A stretch of 64,000 nt of DNA from Ignavibacteria bacterium (GTDB lineage: Bacteria > Bacteroidota > Ignavibacteria > OLB7), in assembly GCA_020635205.1 (NCBI GenBank), contig JACKAE010000003.1, forward strand, positions 310,001 through 374,000. The letters run 5' to 3'. The notes beneath the pieces are model-generated. The model was given only the letters and a program-made list of their open reading frames with translations. It was not told the origin of the DNA and ran no database searches. Numbering within the stretch: the stretch's first letter is position 1; each line of letters opens with the position of its first letter. Of this stretch, positions 42,003 to 50,754 are shown piece by piece. The translations under genes and the position numbers were made by a program.

Positions 42003-42838
42003 TGCAGGTCTCTCCCACGCTCCTGTTCCTTCATTAACTCTGCTACTTTAGTCAGCAGATTTAGTCGCCCTCCGTATGTCTGCTGCAAGAGTGTATCGGT
42101 AAAGACTTCGTCTAACGGACCAAAGGCGACTAAACGAAGGTTCAGCAGTAAAACCCAATCGAAATACTCCCGAACTGTTCCGAGATCGTGGTGGACGACA
42201 ATCACAGTCTTCCCACGACGGCGCATTTCACGCAGCAACTCAATGATAGCCCCTTCAGTTGCTGCATCTACGCCAACAAAGGGTTCATCCATCAGGTAGA
42301 GATCGGCATCTTGAGCTAAGGCGCGAGCGATAAACACGCGCTGCTGTTGCCCACCGGAGAGCTGGGAGATTTGACGCTTTGCCAGATCAACAATCCCAAC
42401 TTGACGTAGCGCCTCCATCGCCACATCCCGATCAGAATCGCGAGGTCGTCGGAAAAGACCGATACGACCATAGCGCCCCATCATCACCACATCGAGAACG
42501 CTGGTTGGAAAATCCCAGTCGACAGAGTTTCGCTGCGGAACGTAGCCAACGCGACTCCGGGCACGTTCTAAATCTTCGCCGTAAATTTTCACGTAGCCAC
42601 TTGCCAGTGGAACCAACCCCATGATCCCCTTAATCAGGGTTGACTTTCCTGCTCCGTTCGGCCCAACAATCGCAATCAACTTCCCCTCTGGCGTTGCAAA
42701 GTCAATATCCCACAGAACAGGTCGCCGGTGATAACTGACAGTGAGATCGTGAACTTCAAGCGGAGGAACTCCAGATAGTGCAGTCCGCTGCTCTACCTCT
42801 TCTTTCTTTTCACCACTCAGGCTCTCATTAAACTTCAT
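41999..42838 (-). CDS. Metal ABC transporter ATP-binding protein
   Basis: This 279-residue ATPase belongs to the ZnuC/MntA/TroB group. Walker A is IVGPNGAGKSTLIKGIMG, the signature is SQISQLSGGQQQRVFIARALA (QLSGGQQQR), Walker B is DLYLMDEPFVGVD, and the switch His is in VIVVHHDLGTVREYFD. It powers import through the two permeases. It overlaps both neighbours by 4 nt (ATGA), so translation of solute-binding protein, ATPase and fused permease is coupled. Confidence 0.95.
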   Translation of the reverse strand: MKFNESLSGEKKEEVEQRTALSGVPPLEVHDLTVSYHRRPVLWDIDFATPEGKLIAIVGPNGAGKSTLIKGIMGLVPLASGYVKIYGEDLERARSRVGYVPQRNSVDWDFPTSVLDVVMMGRYGRIGLFRRPRDSDRDVAMEALRQVGIVDLAKRQISQLSGGQQQRVFIARALAQDADLYLMDEPFVGVDAATEGAIIELLREMRRRGKTVIVVHHDLGTVREYFDWVLLLNLRLVAFGPLDEVFTDTLLQQTYGGRLNLLTKVAELMKEQERGRDLQ

Positions 42839-43797
42839 TTCAATGCCTCAACAATCGTATTCACATTCGCTTTAACCATACCAACATATGTTCCCTCGGG
42901 TGTCTCTTTTGCTCCCATTGCATCCGAGAAAAGTTCTCCTCCAATCTTCAATTCGTGTCCTTCTGACTTTGCACTTTCAATCAACGCTTCGATATTACTT
43001 CGGCGAACGCTTGACTCCACAAAGACTGCCTTTATCTTACGCTCAACAATTAAATCAACCATCCGCTTTCTGTCGGCAAGTCCTGGCTCATCCACAGTGC
43101 TGATTCCTTGAAGCCCTCTCACTTCGATCTTGTAAGCCCTACCGAAGTAGCCAAATGCGTCGTGTGCTGTAATCAGGAGGCGAGATGATTCAGGAATCGT
43201 CTCGATCTGCGCCCGAACCCAGGTATCAAGTGTGTCCAGTTGGGCGAGGTAGGCTCTCCCCCGTTGCTGATAAGTCTCACCCTGTACCGAGTCGAGTCGA
43301 GCCAGCGTGTCAACCAAACCGGAGATAGCTCCTCGCCAGAGGCTGACGTCGAACCAGATGTGAGGATCGTAGGCTCCCTTGAACTCTGGTGGACTACGGC
43401 GGAGCGAGGGATCGACGTAATCACCGACGGCAATCACCGGTTTCCGACTCGAAAGTTTTTCGAGCACTTCTGCCATTTTGCCTTCCAAGTGCAGGCCGTT
43501 GTAGAGGATGATGTCGGCATCGGTCAGCAGCTTCAGATCGTTCTGTGATGCTTTGTAGAGATGGGGATCAACACCAGGCCCCATCAATCCAATCACCTCG
43601 GCATGATCCCCTAAGATATTCTCCGCAGCATCGGCAATCATGCCAGTGGTTGCAACAACTTTCAGCCTCTTCTCTCCAGATTGATCTCCACTCCCCCCTT
43701 CCTCCCCCCCACATCCACTAACGATTAGTAGAGAGAGGAAGAGAGTCAACGAGAATAGCGTAGATTTCAGGAACCATTTTTGAGTTGTCTTCAGCAT
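42835..43797 (-). CDS. Metal ABC transporter substrate-binding lipoprotein (TroA/ZnuA/MntC type)
   Basis: This 320-residue protein has a lipoprotein signal (LFLSLLIVSGCGGEE). Cluster A-I ligands are visible: GPGVDPHLYKASQNDL, AYDPHIWFDVSLW, ITAHDAFGYFGRAY and ELFSDAMG, giving His, His, His and Asp. There is no long His-rich loop of the ZnuA type, so Mn or Fe binding is a little more likely than Zn, by analogy with TroA/PsaA; this is inference. The EALIESAKSEG and GTYVGMVKANVNTI ends are usual. Its ATG directly follows the repressor (1-nt overlap). Confidence 0.93.
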   Translation of the reverse strand: MLKTTQKWFLKSTLFSLTLFLSLLIVSGCGGEEGGSGDQSGEKRLKVVATTGMIADAAENILGDHAEVIGLMGPGVDPHLYKASQNDLKLLTDADIILYNGLHLEGKMAEVLEKLSSRKPVIAVGDYVDPSLRRSPPEFKGAYDPHIWFDVSLWRGAISGLVDTLARLDSVQGETYQQRGRAYLAQLDTLDTWVRAQIETIPESSRLLITAHDAFGYFGRAYKIEVRGLQGISTVDEPGLADRKRMVDLIVERKIKAVFVESSVRRSNIEALIESAKSEGHELKIGGELFSDAMGAKETPEGTYVGMVKANVNTIVEALK

Positions 43798-44483
43798 TAG
43801 GCTTCTCTCCCTTTCCGTAAGTCAAGTTCAATAAAAATGCTCTCGGCAAGTTTCTGTGAAACCACCGACTCTCGCTCGCCTGCTATTAGCCGAACAGAGC
43901 CGTCGAACCCGATATGTTCCACCACTTGTACCGTTGTTCCTATCTCCAAACCGAGCGATGCGGCATAGCGGAGAAGTTCTGGATACTCATCGCTGACGCG
44001 GGCAACCGAACCTCTCCTCCCCGGCTCAATCACTGCTAAGGGAAAAAGATCCCGCTGTGTAATTCTGCCATCTTTAGCTGGAATCGGATCACCGTGTGGA
44101 TCGTGCGTTGGGTTCCCTAAAAAATCGTCGAGACGATCTACAAGTTCTTCCGAACCGATGTGCTCAAGCTGATCGGCCAGAGCGTGAACTTGATCCCACG
44201 CAAAGTTCAACGACTCGATCAGGAAGACTTCCCAGAGCCGGTGACGGCGAGTGACAGCGAGTGCTACCCGTCGACCTTCTTTCGTCAGATTGGCTCCGTA
44301 GTACTTGCGATACTCCACCAGCTTTGCATCGGCAAGTTTCCTCACCATCTCGCTGGCAGCAGCAGCAGAGACTGCAAGTTCACGACAGAGTGCAGCGTTG
44401 CTCACATTCCCCTCTCGCTCTTCAATCCGATAGATTGCGCGAAGGTAGTCTTCGACAGTATGGTTAATTTCTATTTTCGGCAT
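43797..44483 (-). CDS. DtxR/MntR-family metal-dependent transcriptional repressor
   Basis: About 228 residues with the ATG at 44483; an upstream GTG-type extension is not family-like. The winged helix spans INHTVEDYLRAIYRIEE to KEGRRVALAV, the dimerisation domain follows with HRLWEVFLIES and VHALADQLEHIG, and an SH3/FeoA-like domain closes the protein (LFPLAVIEPGRRGSVARVSD to ESIFIELDL). Asp in VEDYL fits the Mn-type selectivity position. It heads the operon and is likely autoregulated: a TTTAGGTTGAC sequence overlaps the -35 region of its promoter. The predicted 5' leader is only a few bases long. Confidence 0.92.
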   Translation of the reverse strand: MPKIEINHTVEDYLRAIYRIEEREGNVSNAALCRELAVSAAAASEMVRKLADAKLVEYRKYYGANLTKEGRRVALAVTRRHRLWEVFLIESLNFAWDQVHALADQLEHIGSEELVDRLDDFLGNPTHDPHGDPIPAKDGRITQRDLFPLAVIEPGRRGSVARVSDEYPELLRYAASLGLEIGTTVQVVEHIGFDGSVRLIAGERESVVSQKLAESIFIELDLRKGREA

Positions 44484-44491
44484 ACCTAAAA

Positions 44492-44522
44492 CAAATATAA
44501 GGCAATGCGAATCTGAAGTCAA
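44492..44522 (-). promoter_or_regulatory. Promoter of the metal uptake operon
   Basis: On the minus strand, TTGACT (44517-44522) and TATATT (44494-44499) are separated by exactly 17 nt. The downstream element also reads TATATTTG, the Bacteroidota TAnnTTTG consensus. Predicted transcription begins about 4 nt before the repressor ATG. Confidence 0.7.
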
Positions 44523-44528
44523 CCTAAA
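44516..44528 (-). promoter_or_regulatory. Candidate DtxR/MntR operator half-site
   Basis: TTTAGGTTGACTT overlaps the -35 box and resembles the left half of the known TTTAGGTTGACCTAAA-type operators of the family. A second TTTTAGGTAT copy lies at 44482-44491, over the predicted transcription start. Confidence 0.55.
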
Positions 44529-44531
44529 AAA

Positions 44532-44553
44532 AAGTGCCGCTTGTGCGGCACTT
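44532..44553 (-). terminator. Terminator of the lipoprotein gene, abutting the metal operon promoter
   Basis: A 9-bp stem, AAGTGCCGC with GCGGCACTT (4-nt loop), is followed on the minus strand by a run of eight or more T. This T-run continues directly into TTTAGGTTGAC of the next promoter. Confidence 0.88.
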
Positions 44554-44582
44554 CATAAAAACTCAATTGTGTCGGTTCAGCT

Positions 44583-44984
44583 TTAACGGGCTACAACAAG
44601 CCGAACTGTGTATTGATCGGGACGAATTGGCTGCGTAGAGACTGGAGCAGGAAGCACATCAACTAAGCGAATTCGTACCCCATTGATTACTTTTTCCTGC
44701 TCGTAACCGGAATGGGTGTTCAACACAAATCGTACTGCCGGAAAACCCGAAACTTTCACCGAGAACTCGGCTGCTGCATTTCCTTCCCACACACACTCAG
44801 CATCGGTTGGGCATCGAGAATCTTCCTTGATTCCGATAAACTGCACCAGACTTTCCCCCCCAACGAGAGCAGACTTCCGATATTCCAACGTAAACTCTTC
44901 GCCGTATGGATACTGGTTGGTGAGGATATCATTACATCCCCACACCAGAACCGAGGCAACTGCGACCATCAACAACTGTTTCAT
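44583..44984 (-). CDS. Small lipoprotein of unknown function
   Basis: This protein of about 133 residues starts at the ATG at 44984, which has AAGGAGG at ideal spacing. The lipobox is VLVWGC (LLMVAVASVLVWGCND). The mature part is a beta-rich domain with SLVQFIGIKEDSRCPTDAECVWEGNAAAEF, containing two Cys that may form a disulfide; this CPxxxxCVWxG pattern recurs in small Bacteroidota lipoproteins of unknown function. It is monocistronic, with its terminator directly ahead of the metal operon promoter, so it is probably not part of that operon. Confidence 0.75.
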   Translation of the reverse strand: MKQLLMVAVASVLVWGCNDILTNQYPYGEEFTLEYRKSALVGGESLVQFIGIKEDSRCPTDAECVWEGNAAAEFSVKVSGFPAVRFVLNTHSGYEQEKVINGVRIRLVDVLPAPVSTQPIRPDQYTVRLVVAR

Positions 44985-45167
44985 TCTATCCTCCTTATTC
45001 ATCGTTCACTCATTTTCTACAGATTAATGCCCGGCCTGACATATTGTAAAACAGATAGGTTTAGTTTTTGATTCCTTTCCACAGAAATACCATTGAGTAC
45101 GGAAATCGTAACTTAAGGACTGGGAAAGAGACCCGTTTGTTACACCGGAATCTGGCAAAGTATCTAC

Positions 45168-46802
45168 ATGAATAAACAGGAAGACGTGGCAGCAATCAAG
45201 GGGAAAATCGATCCCCATCCTCCTACACACCAGAATGGTTTCAGCAAAAACGGAGAGAGTGAGAATCCACTGGATAGATTGAATAGGCTCCGAGAAGAGT
45301 CGAAAGGTGGTGGTGGGGAAAAGCGGATAGAGGCTCAACATAAAAAAGGGAAGCTAACTGCACGCGAGCGGTTAGATGTACTCCTCGACGAAGGGAGCTT
45401 CAGAGAAATCGATGCACTTGTTAGACACCGATCGCACGACTTCGGACTTGAGACCCAGCGCTACTTGGGGGATGGCGTAGTTACCGGAACGGGGAAGATC
45501 AACGGACGGAGCGTTTGCATTTTCTCGCAGGACTTCACGGTTTTCGGCGGCTCACTCTCCGAAGCACACGCAGAGAAGATTTGCAAGATCATGGATTTGG
45601 CAATGAAAATCGGCGTGCCAGTAATTGGCTTGAACGATTCGGGTGGCGCGCGCATTCAAGAGGGTGTGGTGTCACTTGGAGGTTATGCCGATATTTTCTT
45701 GCGCAACACACTTGCCTCCGGAGTTATTCCTCAAATCTCAGCAATCCTCGGTCCATGTGCCGGTGGTGCAGTCTACTCCCCCGCTATCACCGACTTCGTT
45801 GTAATGGCCGACGGCACAAGCTACATGTTTGTCACTGGCCCGAACGTTGTGAAAACGGTGACGCACGAGGAAGTAACGCAGGAGGAGTTGGGGGGGGCAC
45901 ACACACACGCATCAAAGTCTGGAGTGGCACACGTTGTCCGGGAGAACGAGATTGAAGCATTGCAGTCGATCCGGACAATGCTCTCATATATGCCACAGAA
46001 TAATAGCGAGAAGGCTCCAACAATTGATCTGGACGATCCACACGACCGACTCGACTACCTGCTCAACGCAATTGTTCCCGAGAATCCGAACAAACCATAC
46101 GATATCAAGAATGTGATCGAGCGAGTTGTCGACAAAGATTCATTCTTAGAAATCCACGAAGAATTTGCTTCGAATATCGTTGTTGGATTTGCACGCCTCG
46201 GTGGAGAATCGATTGGGATTGTGGCAAACCAACCAGCCTCGTTAGCTGGAGTGTTGGATATTGACGCCTCGGTAAAGGGAGCACGCTTCGTCCGCTTCTG
46301 CGACTGCTTCAACATTCCATTAATTGTCTTTGAAGATGTCCCCGGTTTTCTTCCCGGAACAGACCAAGAGTGGAAGGGAATTATTCGGCACGGCGCAAAA
46401 CTACTCTACGCATTCTGCGAGGCGACTGTGCCGAAGATTACTGTGATTACACGCAAGGCATACGGCGGCGCATACGACGTGATGAACTCGAAACATATCC
46501 GAGGAGATTTCAACTACGCTTGGCCAACAGCAGAAATTGCCGTGATGGGAAGCAAGGGAGCCGCCGAAATTCTCTACCGCAAAGAGATTGCCGAGGCAGA
46601 AGACCCCGAGGCAGAGCTTGCACGCCACGACCAAGAGTACCGCGAGAAGTTCGCTCACCCATACCTCGCCGCCGAACGTGGCTATATCGACGATGTAATA
46701 GAGCCAGCACGAACAAGACCAATTCTGATTGAAGCCCTACAGCTTTTACGCAACAAGCAAGATTCCAACCCACCGAAGAAGCATGGGAATATTCCGTTGT
46801 AG
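45168..46802 (+). CDS. Acyl-CoA carboxylase carboxyltransferase subunit (PccB-like)
   Basis: This 544-residue crotonase-fold carboxyltransferase is similar to propionyl-CoA carboxylase beta and methylmalonyl-CoA decarboxylase alpha. Seen are KKGKLTARERLDVLLDEGSFREID, GLNDSGGARIQEGVVSLGGYADIF, ILGPCAGGAVYSPAITDFVVM with the oxyanion Gly-Gly, and PGFLPGTDQEWKGIIRHGAKLLYAF plus TVITRKAYGGAYDVM. It transfers CO2 between carboxybiotin and propionyl-CoA (or a related acyl-CoA). An N-terminal extension of about 40 residues is low-complexity. No biotin carrier gene is adjacent; it might use AccB/AccC from 25 kb or another carrier. Confidence 0.93.
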   Translation: MNKQEDVAAIKGKIDPHPPTHQNGFSKNGESENPLDRLNRLREESKGGGGEKRIEAQHKKGKLTARERLDVLLDEGSFREIDALVRHRSHDFGLETQRYLGDGVVTGTGKINGRSVCIFSQDFTVFGGSLSEAHAEKICKIMDLAMKIGVPVIGLNDSGGARIQEGVVSLGGYADIFLRNTLASGVIPQISAILGPCAGGAVYSPAITDFVVMADGTSYMFVTGPNVVKTVTHEEVTQEELGGAHTHASKSGVAHVVRENEIEALQSIRTMLSYMPQNNSEKAPTIDLDDPHDRLDYLLNAIVPENPNKPYDIKNVIERVVDKDSFLEIHEEFASNIVVGFARLGGESIGIVANQPASLAGVLDIDASVKGARFVRFCDCFNIPLIVFEDVPGFLPGTDQEWKGIIRHGAKLLYAFCEATVPKITVITRKAYGGAYDVMNSKHIRGDFNYAWPTAEIAVMGSKGAAEILYRKEIAEAEDPEAELARHDQEYREKFAHPYLAAERGYIDDVIEPARTRPILIEALQLLRNKQDSNPPKKHGNIPL

Positions 46803-46831
46803 TGGACTTTGCTTCAACTCCGCTCATAAAA

Positions 46832-46866
46832 AATGGCTCCACATTCTGAATGTGGAGCCATTGTAC
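46832..46866. terminator. Bidirectional terminator after the carboxyltransferase gene
   Basis: A 14-bp stem, AATGGCTCCACATT with AATGTGGAGCCATT, has a 3-nt loop. Six A precede it, which gives a T-run for the convergent Yip1 gene, and GTACTTTT follows on plus. Confidence 0.88.
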
Positions 46867-46885
46867 TTTTGCTTCCTCTGCGAAC

Positions 46886-47539
46886 TTAACGGTACATAAC
46901 TGACGAAGCTGCACCCAAACCAAAGATCGCTACAAAGATTAATCCGAGAACAAAGAAGAGGACGAAATAGACAACGACGAGAATAATCGCTGAAACGATC
47001 ATATACCCCACTTCCTTCCCTTTTGGTGTTAACATCACCGGATTTAATCCTAAATAGAAGAGGTAAACTGACCAGACCATAGCCCCAAGCGCAACCACAA
47101 TGTTCAGACCTGGAATGATATTCAATATGCCAAGTACCCACGAAGGGGTGCTCGCATAGGCCACCAACTGCAGTGCACGCCCAAAATCATTCCGAGAATC
47201 GAATGTTCCCGATAAAGCATTGATAATTGCGGCAGAAAGAAGCACGCCAACGATTGCAACAACTAATGCGAGAATGGCTTGCCCAATTCCAAAGGCCATT
47301 CCGACACTTCCACCAACTACAGTTAGTGCAAGGAACGTTGCAACAGCAGGAATTAATGAAAGTGGAATCACATACCCAGTAATGATTCCTCCAACATTAG
47401 GAGCTTCCGATGCAACAACTGACCATTCTTCCTTGCTGTTCATCAGAATATTTTTGGCACGATCAACGAGGCCAGCAGGATTGTTGTTTAATGCGGGTTC
47501 GGGATTTGATTCATTCATTGTGTTGTATTCTTCAGACAT
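46886..47539 (-). CDS. Yip1 family membrane protein
   Basis: This 217-residue protein has a cytoplasmic N-terminus rich in Asn and Glu, then five predicted helices. The stretch VDRAKNILMNSKEEWSVVASEAPNVGGIITGYVIPLSLIPAVATFLA is the typical start of bacterial Yip1 domains. Function in bacteria is not established. It is monocistronic between two short intergenic regions, with the shared terminator at its 3' end. Confidence 0.82.
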   Translation of the reverse strand: MSEEYNTMNESNPEPALNNNPAGLVDRAKNILMNSKEEWSVVASEAPNVGGIITGYVIPLSLIPAVATFLALTVVGGSVGMAFGIGQAILALVVAIVGVLLSAAIINALSGTFDSRNDFGRALQLVAYASTPSWVLGILNIIPGLNIVVALGAMVWSVYLFYLGLNPVMLTPKGKEVGYMIVSAIILVVVYFVLFFVLGLIFVAIFGLGAASSVMYR

Positions 47540-47686
47540 AGATGCAACCTGGCTATGTGATTAGTGTAGTGGAATTCCGATCCCTGAGTTCACGAAAGTT
47601 CCTTTGAAGAGTCGAAAAGTTACGAGATGTTTCGCAAAGGTAGGGAATAAATAGCCAGAATGCAACAGACTATCATACTCAGAACG

Positions 47687-48334
47687 TTACTTTAGCACAA
47701 TATCTGCCAGAACCTCACTCCTCAATTCATGTCCTCCAGAGTGATAGATCTGCTCTACACCTCCACCAATCTCCTGAAGTTTCTTCACTGTTTTCTCTAT
47801 CTCGCTTTTCGATACAATGCGATCTTCCCTCCCCTGAATTAAGAGGAGGGTCATCTGGGACAACCGATCTCGATAGGCTTCCAATTCAACCTCAGGGAAT
47901 CCCGCTCCCCACAAGACAATCCGCCTCGGTTTCCCTTCTCCCCTACACCCCCAACGCATTGCAGTAGCTCCTCCCTGAGAAAACCCAAGGATGGAAAGCT
48001 CCGGGATAGTCCCAATCTGTGTAACGATGGATTCCCATATTCCGTTAAGAAATATGAGATAATCATCAATCTCTCGAAGACGATCCTCACTCGTCATCCA
48101 AGAAGCACCTATGCTTCCACGACCGCTCCGGTGGTAGAAGCGAGACAATGCTTCGGGAGCAACCAGCACTGTACCTTCGCGAAGCAACGGCATACAATCT
48201 CCGAGAAAATCCTCCCCAAGTTGTCCATATCCGTGCAGTACAAACCAAACGTGCCGGACAGATGGGTTTATCTCTCCAGCAACGAAGTAACGAGCCGAGC
48301 GTCTGGTCTCTACCAGGTTTTCTTGAATTAACAT
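47687..48334 (-). CDS. Alpha/beta hydrolase, phospholipase/carboxylesterase type
   Basis: This 215-residue cytosolic hydrolase has the nucleophile elbow LSILGFSQGGATAMRWG (GFSQG), the early strand VRHVWFVLHGYGQLGEDF with the HGxG oxyanion motif, an Asp in LLIQGREDRIVSK and the His in YHSGGHELRSEVL. It belongs to the YpfH/Dienelactone-like esterase group (COG0400). The natural ester is unknown. It stands alone, with AT-rich interspersed repeats directly upstream. Confidence 0.88.
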   Translation of the reverse strand: MLIQENLVETRRSARYFVAGEINPSVRHVWFVLHGYGQLGEDFLGDCMPLLREGTVLVAPEALSRFYHRSGRGSIGASWMTSEDRLREIDDYLIFLNGIWESIVTQIGTIPELSILGFSQGGATAMRWGCRGEGKPRRIVLWGAGFPEVELEAYRDRLSQMTLLLIQGREDRIVSKSEIEKTVKKLQEIGGGVEQIYHSGGHELRSEVLADIVLK

Positions 48335-48342
48335 TGCGGGTA

Positions 48343-48516
48343 GAATTCAAAATTCAAAAGTAAAAATTCAAAAATAGGAAGAGAGTGGCTTTACCTCGAA
48401 TACTGAATTCCCAACTTCCCCTCTGAATTTTGCCTCTCTTCTTCTTCCTTTTTGAATTTTACCTTTTAACTTCCCTTCATCTTCCTCTCCCTTTTTGAAT
48501 TTTGCCTTTTGAATTC
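48343..48516. repeat. AT-rich interspersed repeats (TTTTGAATTTTG family)
   Basis: Runs of AATTCAAAA occur at 48343-48377 and the opposite orientation TTTTTGAATTTT at 48423-48516. The rest of the 48335-48647 intergenic region shows no gene. The same motif recurs at 56.2 and 61.5 kb. Confidence 0.75.
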
Positions 48517-48647
48517 AGATTCCCTCCTCCTGTTCCATTCCGCTACAGAGTGCCTTCTCCCTTGATTGATCCGCGAAATACAAATACATTTAGCGGATTT
48601 TCTGCATATCGGGAACTTGACACAACCGGGATTCAGTCCGGGCACCA

Positions 48648-49247
48648 ATGCTCTACACATCCGAAGCACTCGAGTCGGTAATCGAAAACCTTAGTCGTCT
48701 TCCAACTATTGGCCGGAAGACAGCCCAGCGCATTGCACTCTGGCTGTTAAAGCAACCACGTGAAGATGCTGTTGCCCTTGCTCGAGCGTTAGTAGAGATG
48801 AAAGATAAGATACAGTACTGCTCGGTCTGTTGGAATATCACCGAAACCGATCCTTGCCCCATTTGTTCCTCTGCAAAACGTGATAGAACTATCGCCTGCG
48901 TTGTTGAAGAACCGAGTGATGTGCTGGCTATCGAGAAAACCAACGATTTCTTCGGTCTCTACCACGTTCTCGGGGGAGTAATCAATCCGCTTGACGGCAT
49001 TGGACCTGAGGATCTGAAGGTGAAGGAATTGATTACCAGAATAGGAGGAGATGAACTGAAGGAAGTAATCTTAGCACTCAATCCGAGCGTTGAAGGGGAG
49101 ATGACCACACTCTATCTGGCGAAACTTCTTCGCCCGCTGGGTGTACAGGTTACGCGCATTGCAAGTGGTGTTCCAATGGGAAGTGCCTTGGAATTTATCG
49201 ATGAGGCAACCATTGCACGAGCACTTGAAGGAAGAATTTCAGTCTGA
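48648..49247 (+). CDS. recR: Recombination protein RecR
   Basis: This 199-residue protein works with RecF/RecO to load RecA on single-stranded gaps. The helix-hairpin-helix is SLPTIGRKTAQRIALWLL-like LSRLPTIGRKTAQR, the zinc finger is CSVCWNITETDPCPICSSAKRD, and the Toprim domain has VVEEPSDVLAIEKTNDFFGLYHVLGG. LDGIGPEDL and NPSVEGEMTTLYLAKLL are standard. It is followed 13 nt later by a methyltransferase gene, so the two are probably cotranscribed. Confidence 0.97.
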   Translation: MLYTSEALESVIENLSRLPTIGRKTAQRIALWLLKQPREDAVALARALVEMKDKIQYCSVCWNITETDPCPICSSAKRDRTIACVVEEPSDVLAIEKTNDFFGLYHVLGGVINPLDGIGPEDLKVKELITRIGGDELKEVILALNPSVEGEMTTLYLAKLLRPLGVQVTRIASGVPMGSALEFIDEATIARALEGRISV

Positions 49248-49260
49248 CATTTAACTATCT

Positions 49261-50031
49261 ATGACAACATATCCAACCTCGAAGAGATGGTATGAAGAGT
49301 GGTTCGATAGTGAGTACTATCTGCAACTCTACAGCCACCGGAATGACATTGAAGCCGAAGCCTGCATCGACATTGTTCAACGGGCAACGCAATTTCACCC
49401 GAACGATGTTGACAAATGTCGCGTTCTGGATATAGCCTGCGGTGCTGGGAGACATGCCATCACACTCGCCAAACGGGGCTTCGATGTAACGGCAGTCGAC
49501 CTCTCCACAAACTTGCTTCGCCACGCTCACACCCAAGGCCAAAAGGAGAAGGTCTCGATAAAATTCCTCCAGCTCGACATGCGCTCACTTGACTTCAAGG
49601 CGGAGTTTGATCTTGCCGTACAACTCTTCAGCAGCTTTGGCTACTTCAATACGGTTGACGAAGATTTTGCCGTGATTCAAGGAGCACGACGCTCACTCCG
49701 CGACATTGGCTACTATGCAATCGACCTGATTAACCCCCTTGTTCTCGAGAAGACCTTGATTCCAAAGAGCACGAAAGTGTTAGATGATGGGGTAAAAATT
49801 ATCGAGGAGCGTAAGATTGTAGAGGATCGGGTTGAAAAGGAAATTACTGTTCAACTGAAGAAAGAGAAACTCAAATTCCATGAGTCAGTTCGCATCTACA
49901 CACCAGAGAAGATCGAACGCCTACTGAGAGAAGCAGGGTTCTTACCGACACACTGGTTCGGAGACTATGCTGGACTTCCGTTCGATCGTGAACGGTCTCG
50001 TCGAATGATTATCGTGAACAAGGTTGTGTAG
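49261..50031 (+). CDS. Class I SAM-dependent methyltransferase
   Basis: This 256-residue protein has the Rossmann-type motif I VLDIACGAGRHAITLAKRGFDVTAVDLS, then FLQLDMRSLDF and DLAVQLFSSFGYF (motif IV/post). The start TSKRWYEEWFDSEYYLQLYSHR is typical of the methyltransferase_25-type group found next to housekeeping genes. The substrate is unknown. It is 13 nt after recR and upstream of two lipoprotein genes, with very short gaps throughout, so an operon from recR to the flippase is possible. Confidence 0.87.
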   Translation: MTTYPTSKRWYEEWFDSEYYLQLYSHRNDIEAEACIDIVQRATQFHPNDVDKCRVLDIACGAGRHAITLAKRGFDVTAVDLSTNLLRHAHTQGQKEKVSIKFLQLDMRSLDFKAEFDLAVQLFSSFGYFNTVDEDFAVIQGARRSLRDIGYYAIDLINPLVLEKTLIPKSTKVLDDGVKIIEERKIVEDRVEKEITVQLKKEKLKFHESVRIYTPEKIERLLREAGFLPTHWFGDYAGLPFDRERSRRMIIVNKVV

Positions 50032-50059
50032 ATCAACGTGGGTAGATAATGGTGCGCAC

Positions 50060-50677
50060 GTGGTAAAGACAAACCCAATCATATCCTTACTGCTACCGAC
50101 AGTTCTGGCACTGCTGACGCTGTTTACTGTGCAGGGGTGCGATCTCTTCGCTACGCGCGAGCCAGAACCACCAGTAACCGCTGGATCTTCTTTTGAGCAG
50201 CCGACAACTCCCTCCACCGTACTGCGTAATCTTCAGAGTTCTATCAGTTTTGCAAACTCGCTCGACTACCGAAAGTGCTTCGGCGACACATCCTTAGGGG
50301 TAGAGTCGTTCAGATTTCAACCCTCCGCTGAGGGACTTTCTGTTGCTCCGGGTCGATTTGTTGATTGGACAATTAGCGACGAAGAGTCGTACGTTAGAAC
50401 AATCTTCTCGGAGCTTCTCGAGGGAACAGCCCCCTCCCTTACGCTGACGCCATCGGAAGTAGTCTCTACGCCAATTGGCGATTCAGTGCGCTACACTGCC
50501 GACTATACGATCACCTTCCCGCACACCAGAGAGGGTGTTGAGCGAGAGGCTTCCGGTCGTTTGGTCTTCACAATGAAGCTCTCCACACGGAACGAATGGT
50601 ATATCACTTGGTGGCAAGATATTGCCGTCAACAATCAGCCAACGTGGTCGCTACTTAAGGCACGTTTTTCGAATTGA
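50060..50677 (+). CDS. Putative lipoprotein, NTF2/SnoaL-like, first of a pair
   Basis: I chose GTG at 50060, giving about 205 residues with a lipoprotein signal (LLPTVLALLTLFTVQGCD); a TTG at 50024 overlaps the previous gene. After the Cys, a Pro/Thr linker precedes PSTVLRNLQSSISFANSLDYRKCFGD, which resembles the start of NTF2-like folds, and the end reads WYITWWQDIAVNNQPTWSLLKARFSN. The next gene is of the same design (TIDGVFQNVQYAYTYRDTLIYGELL and VWRIRLWRDD), so the two look like distant paralogues. Their role is unknown; they precede the heparinase-like gene. Confidence 0.65.
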   Translation: MVKTNPIISLLLPTVLALLTLFTVQGCDLFATREPEPPVTAGSSFEQPTTPSTVLRNLQSSISFANSLDYRKCFGDTSLGVESFRFQPSAEGLSVAPGRFVDWTISDEESYVRTIFSELLEGTAPSLTLTPSEVVSTPIGDSVRYTADYTITFPHTREGVEREASGRLVFTMKLSTRNEWYITWWQDIAVNNQPTWSLLKARFSN

Positions 50678-50754
50678 TCCACAACCATACAATTCGTATG
50701 TTCTTTGATGGTATTCAATTTTTGCGCTGGAGTAACTTCGCAACGCCAATCTCA

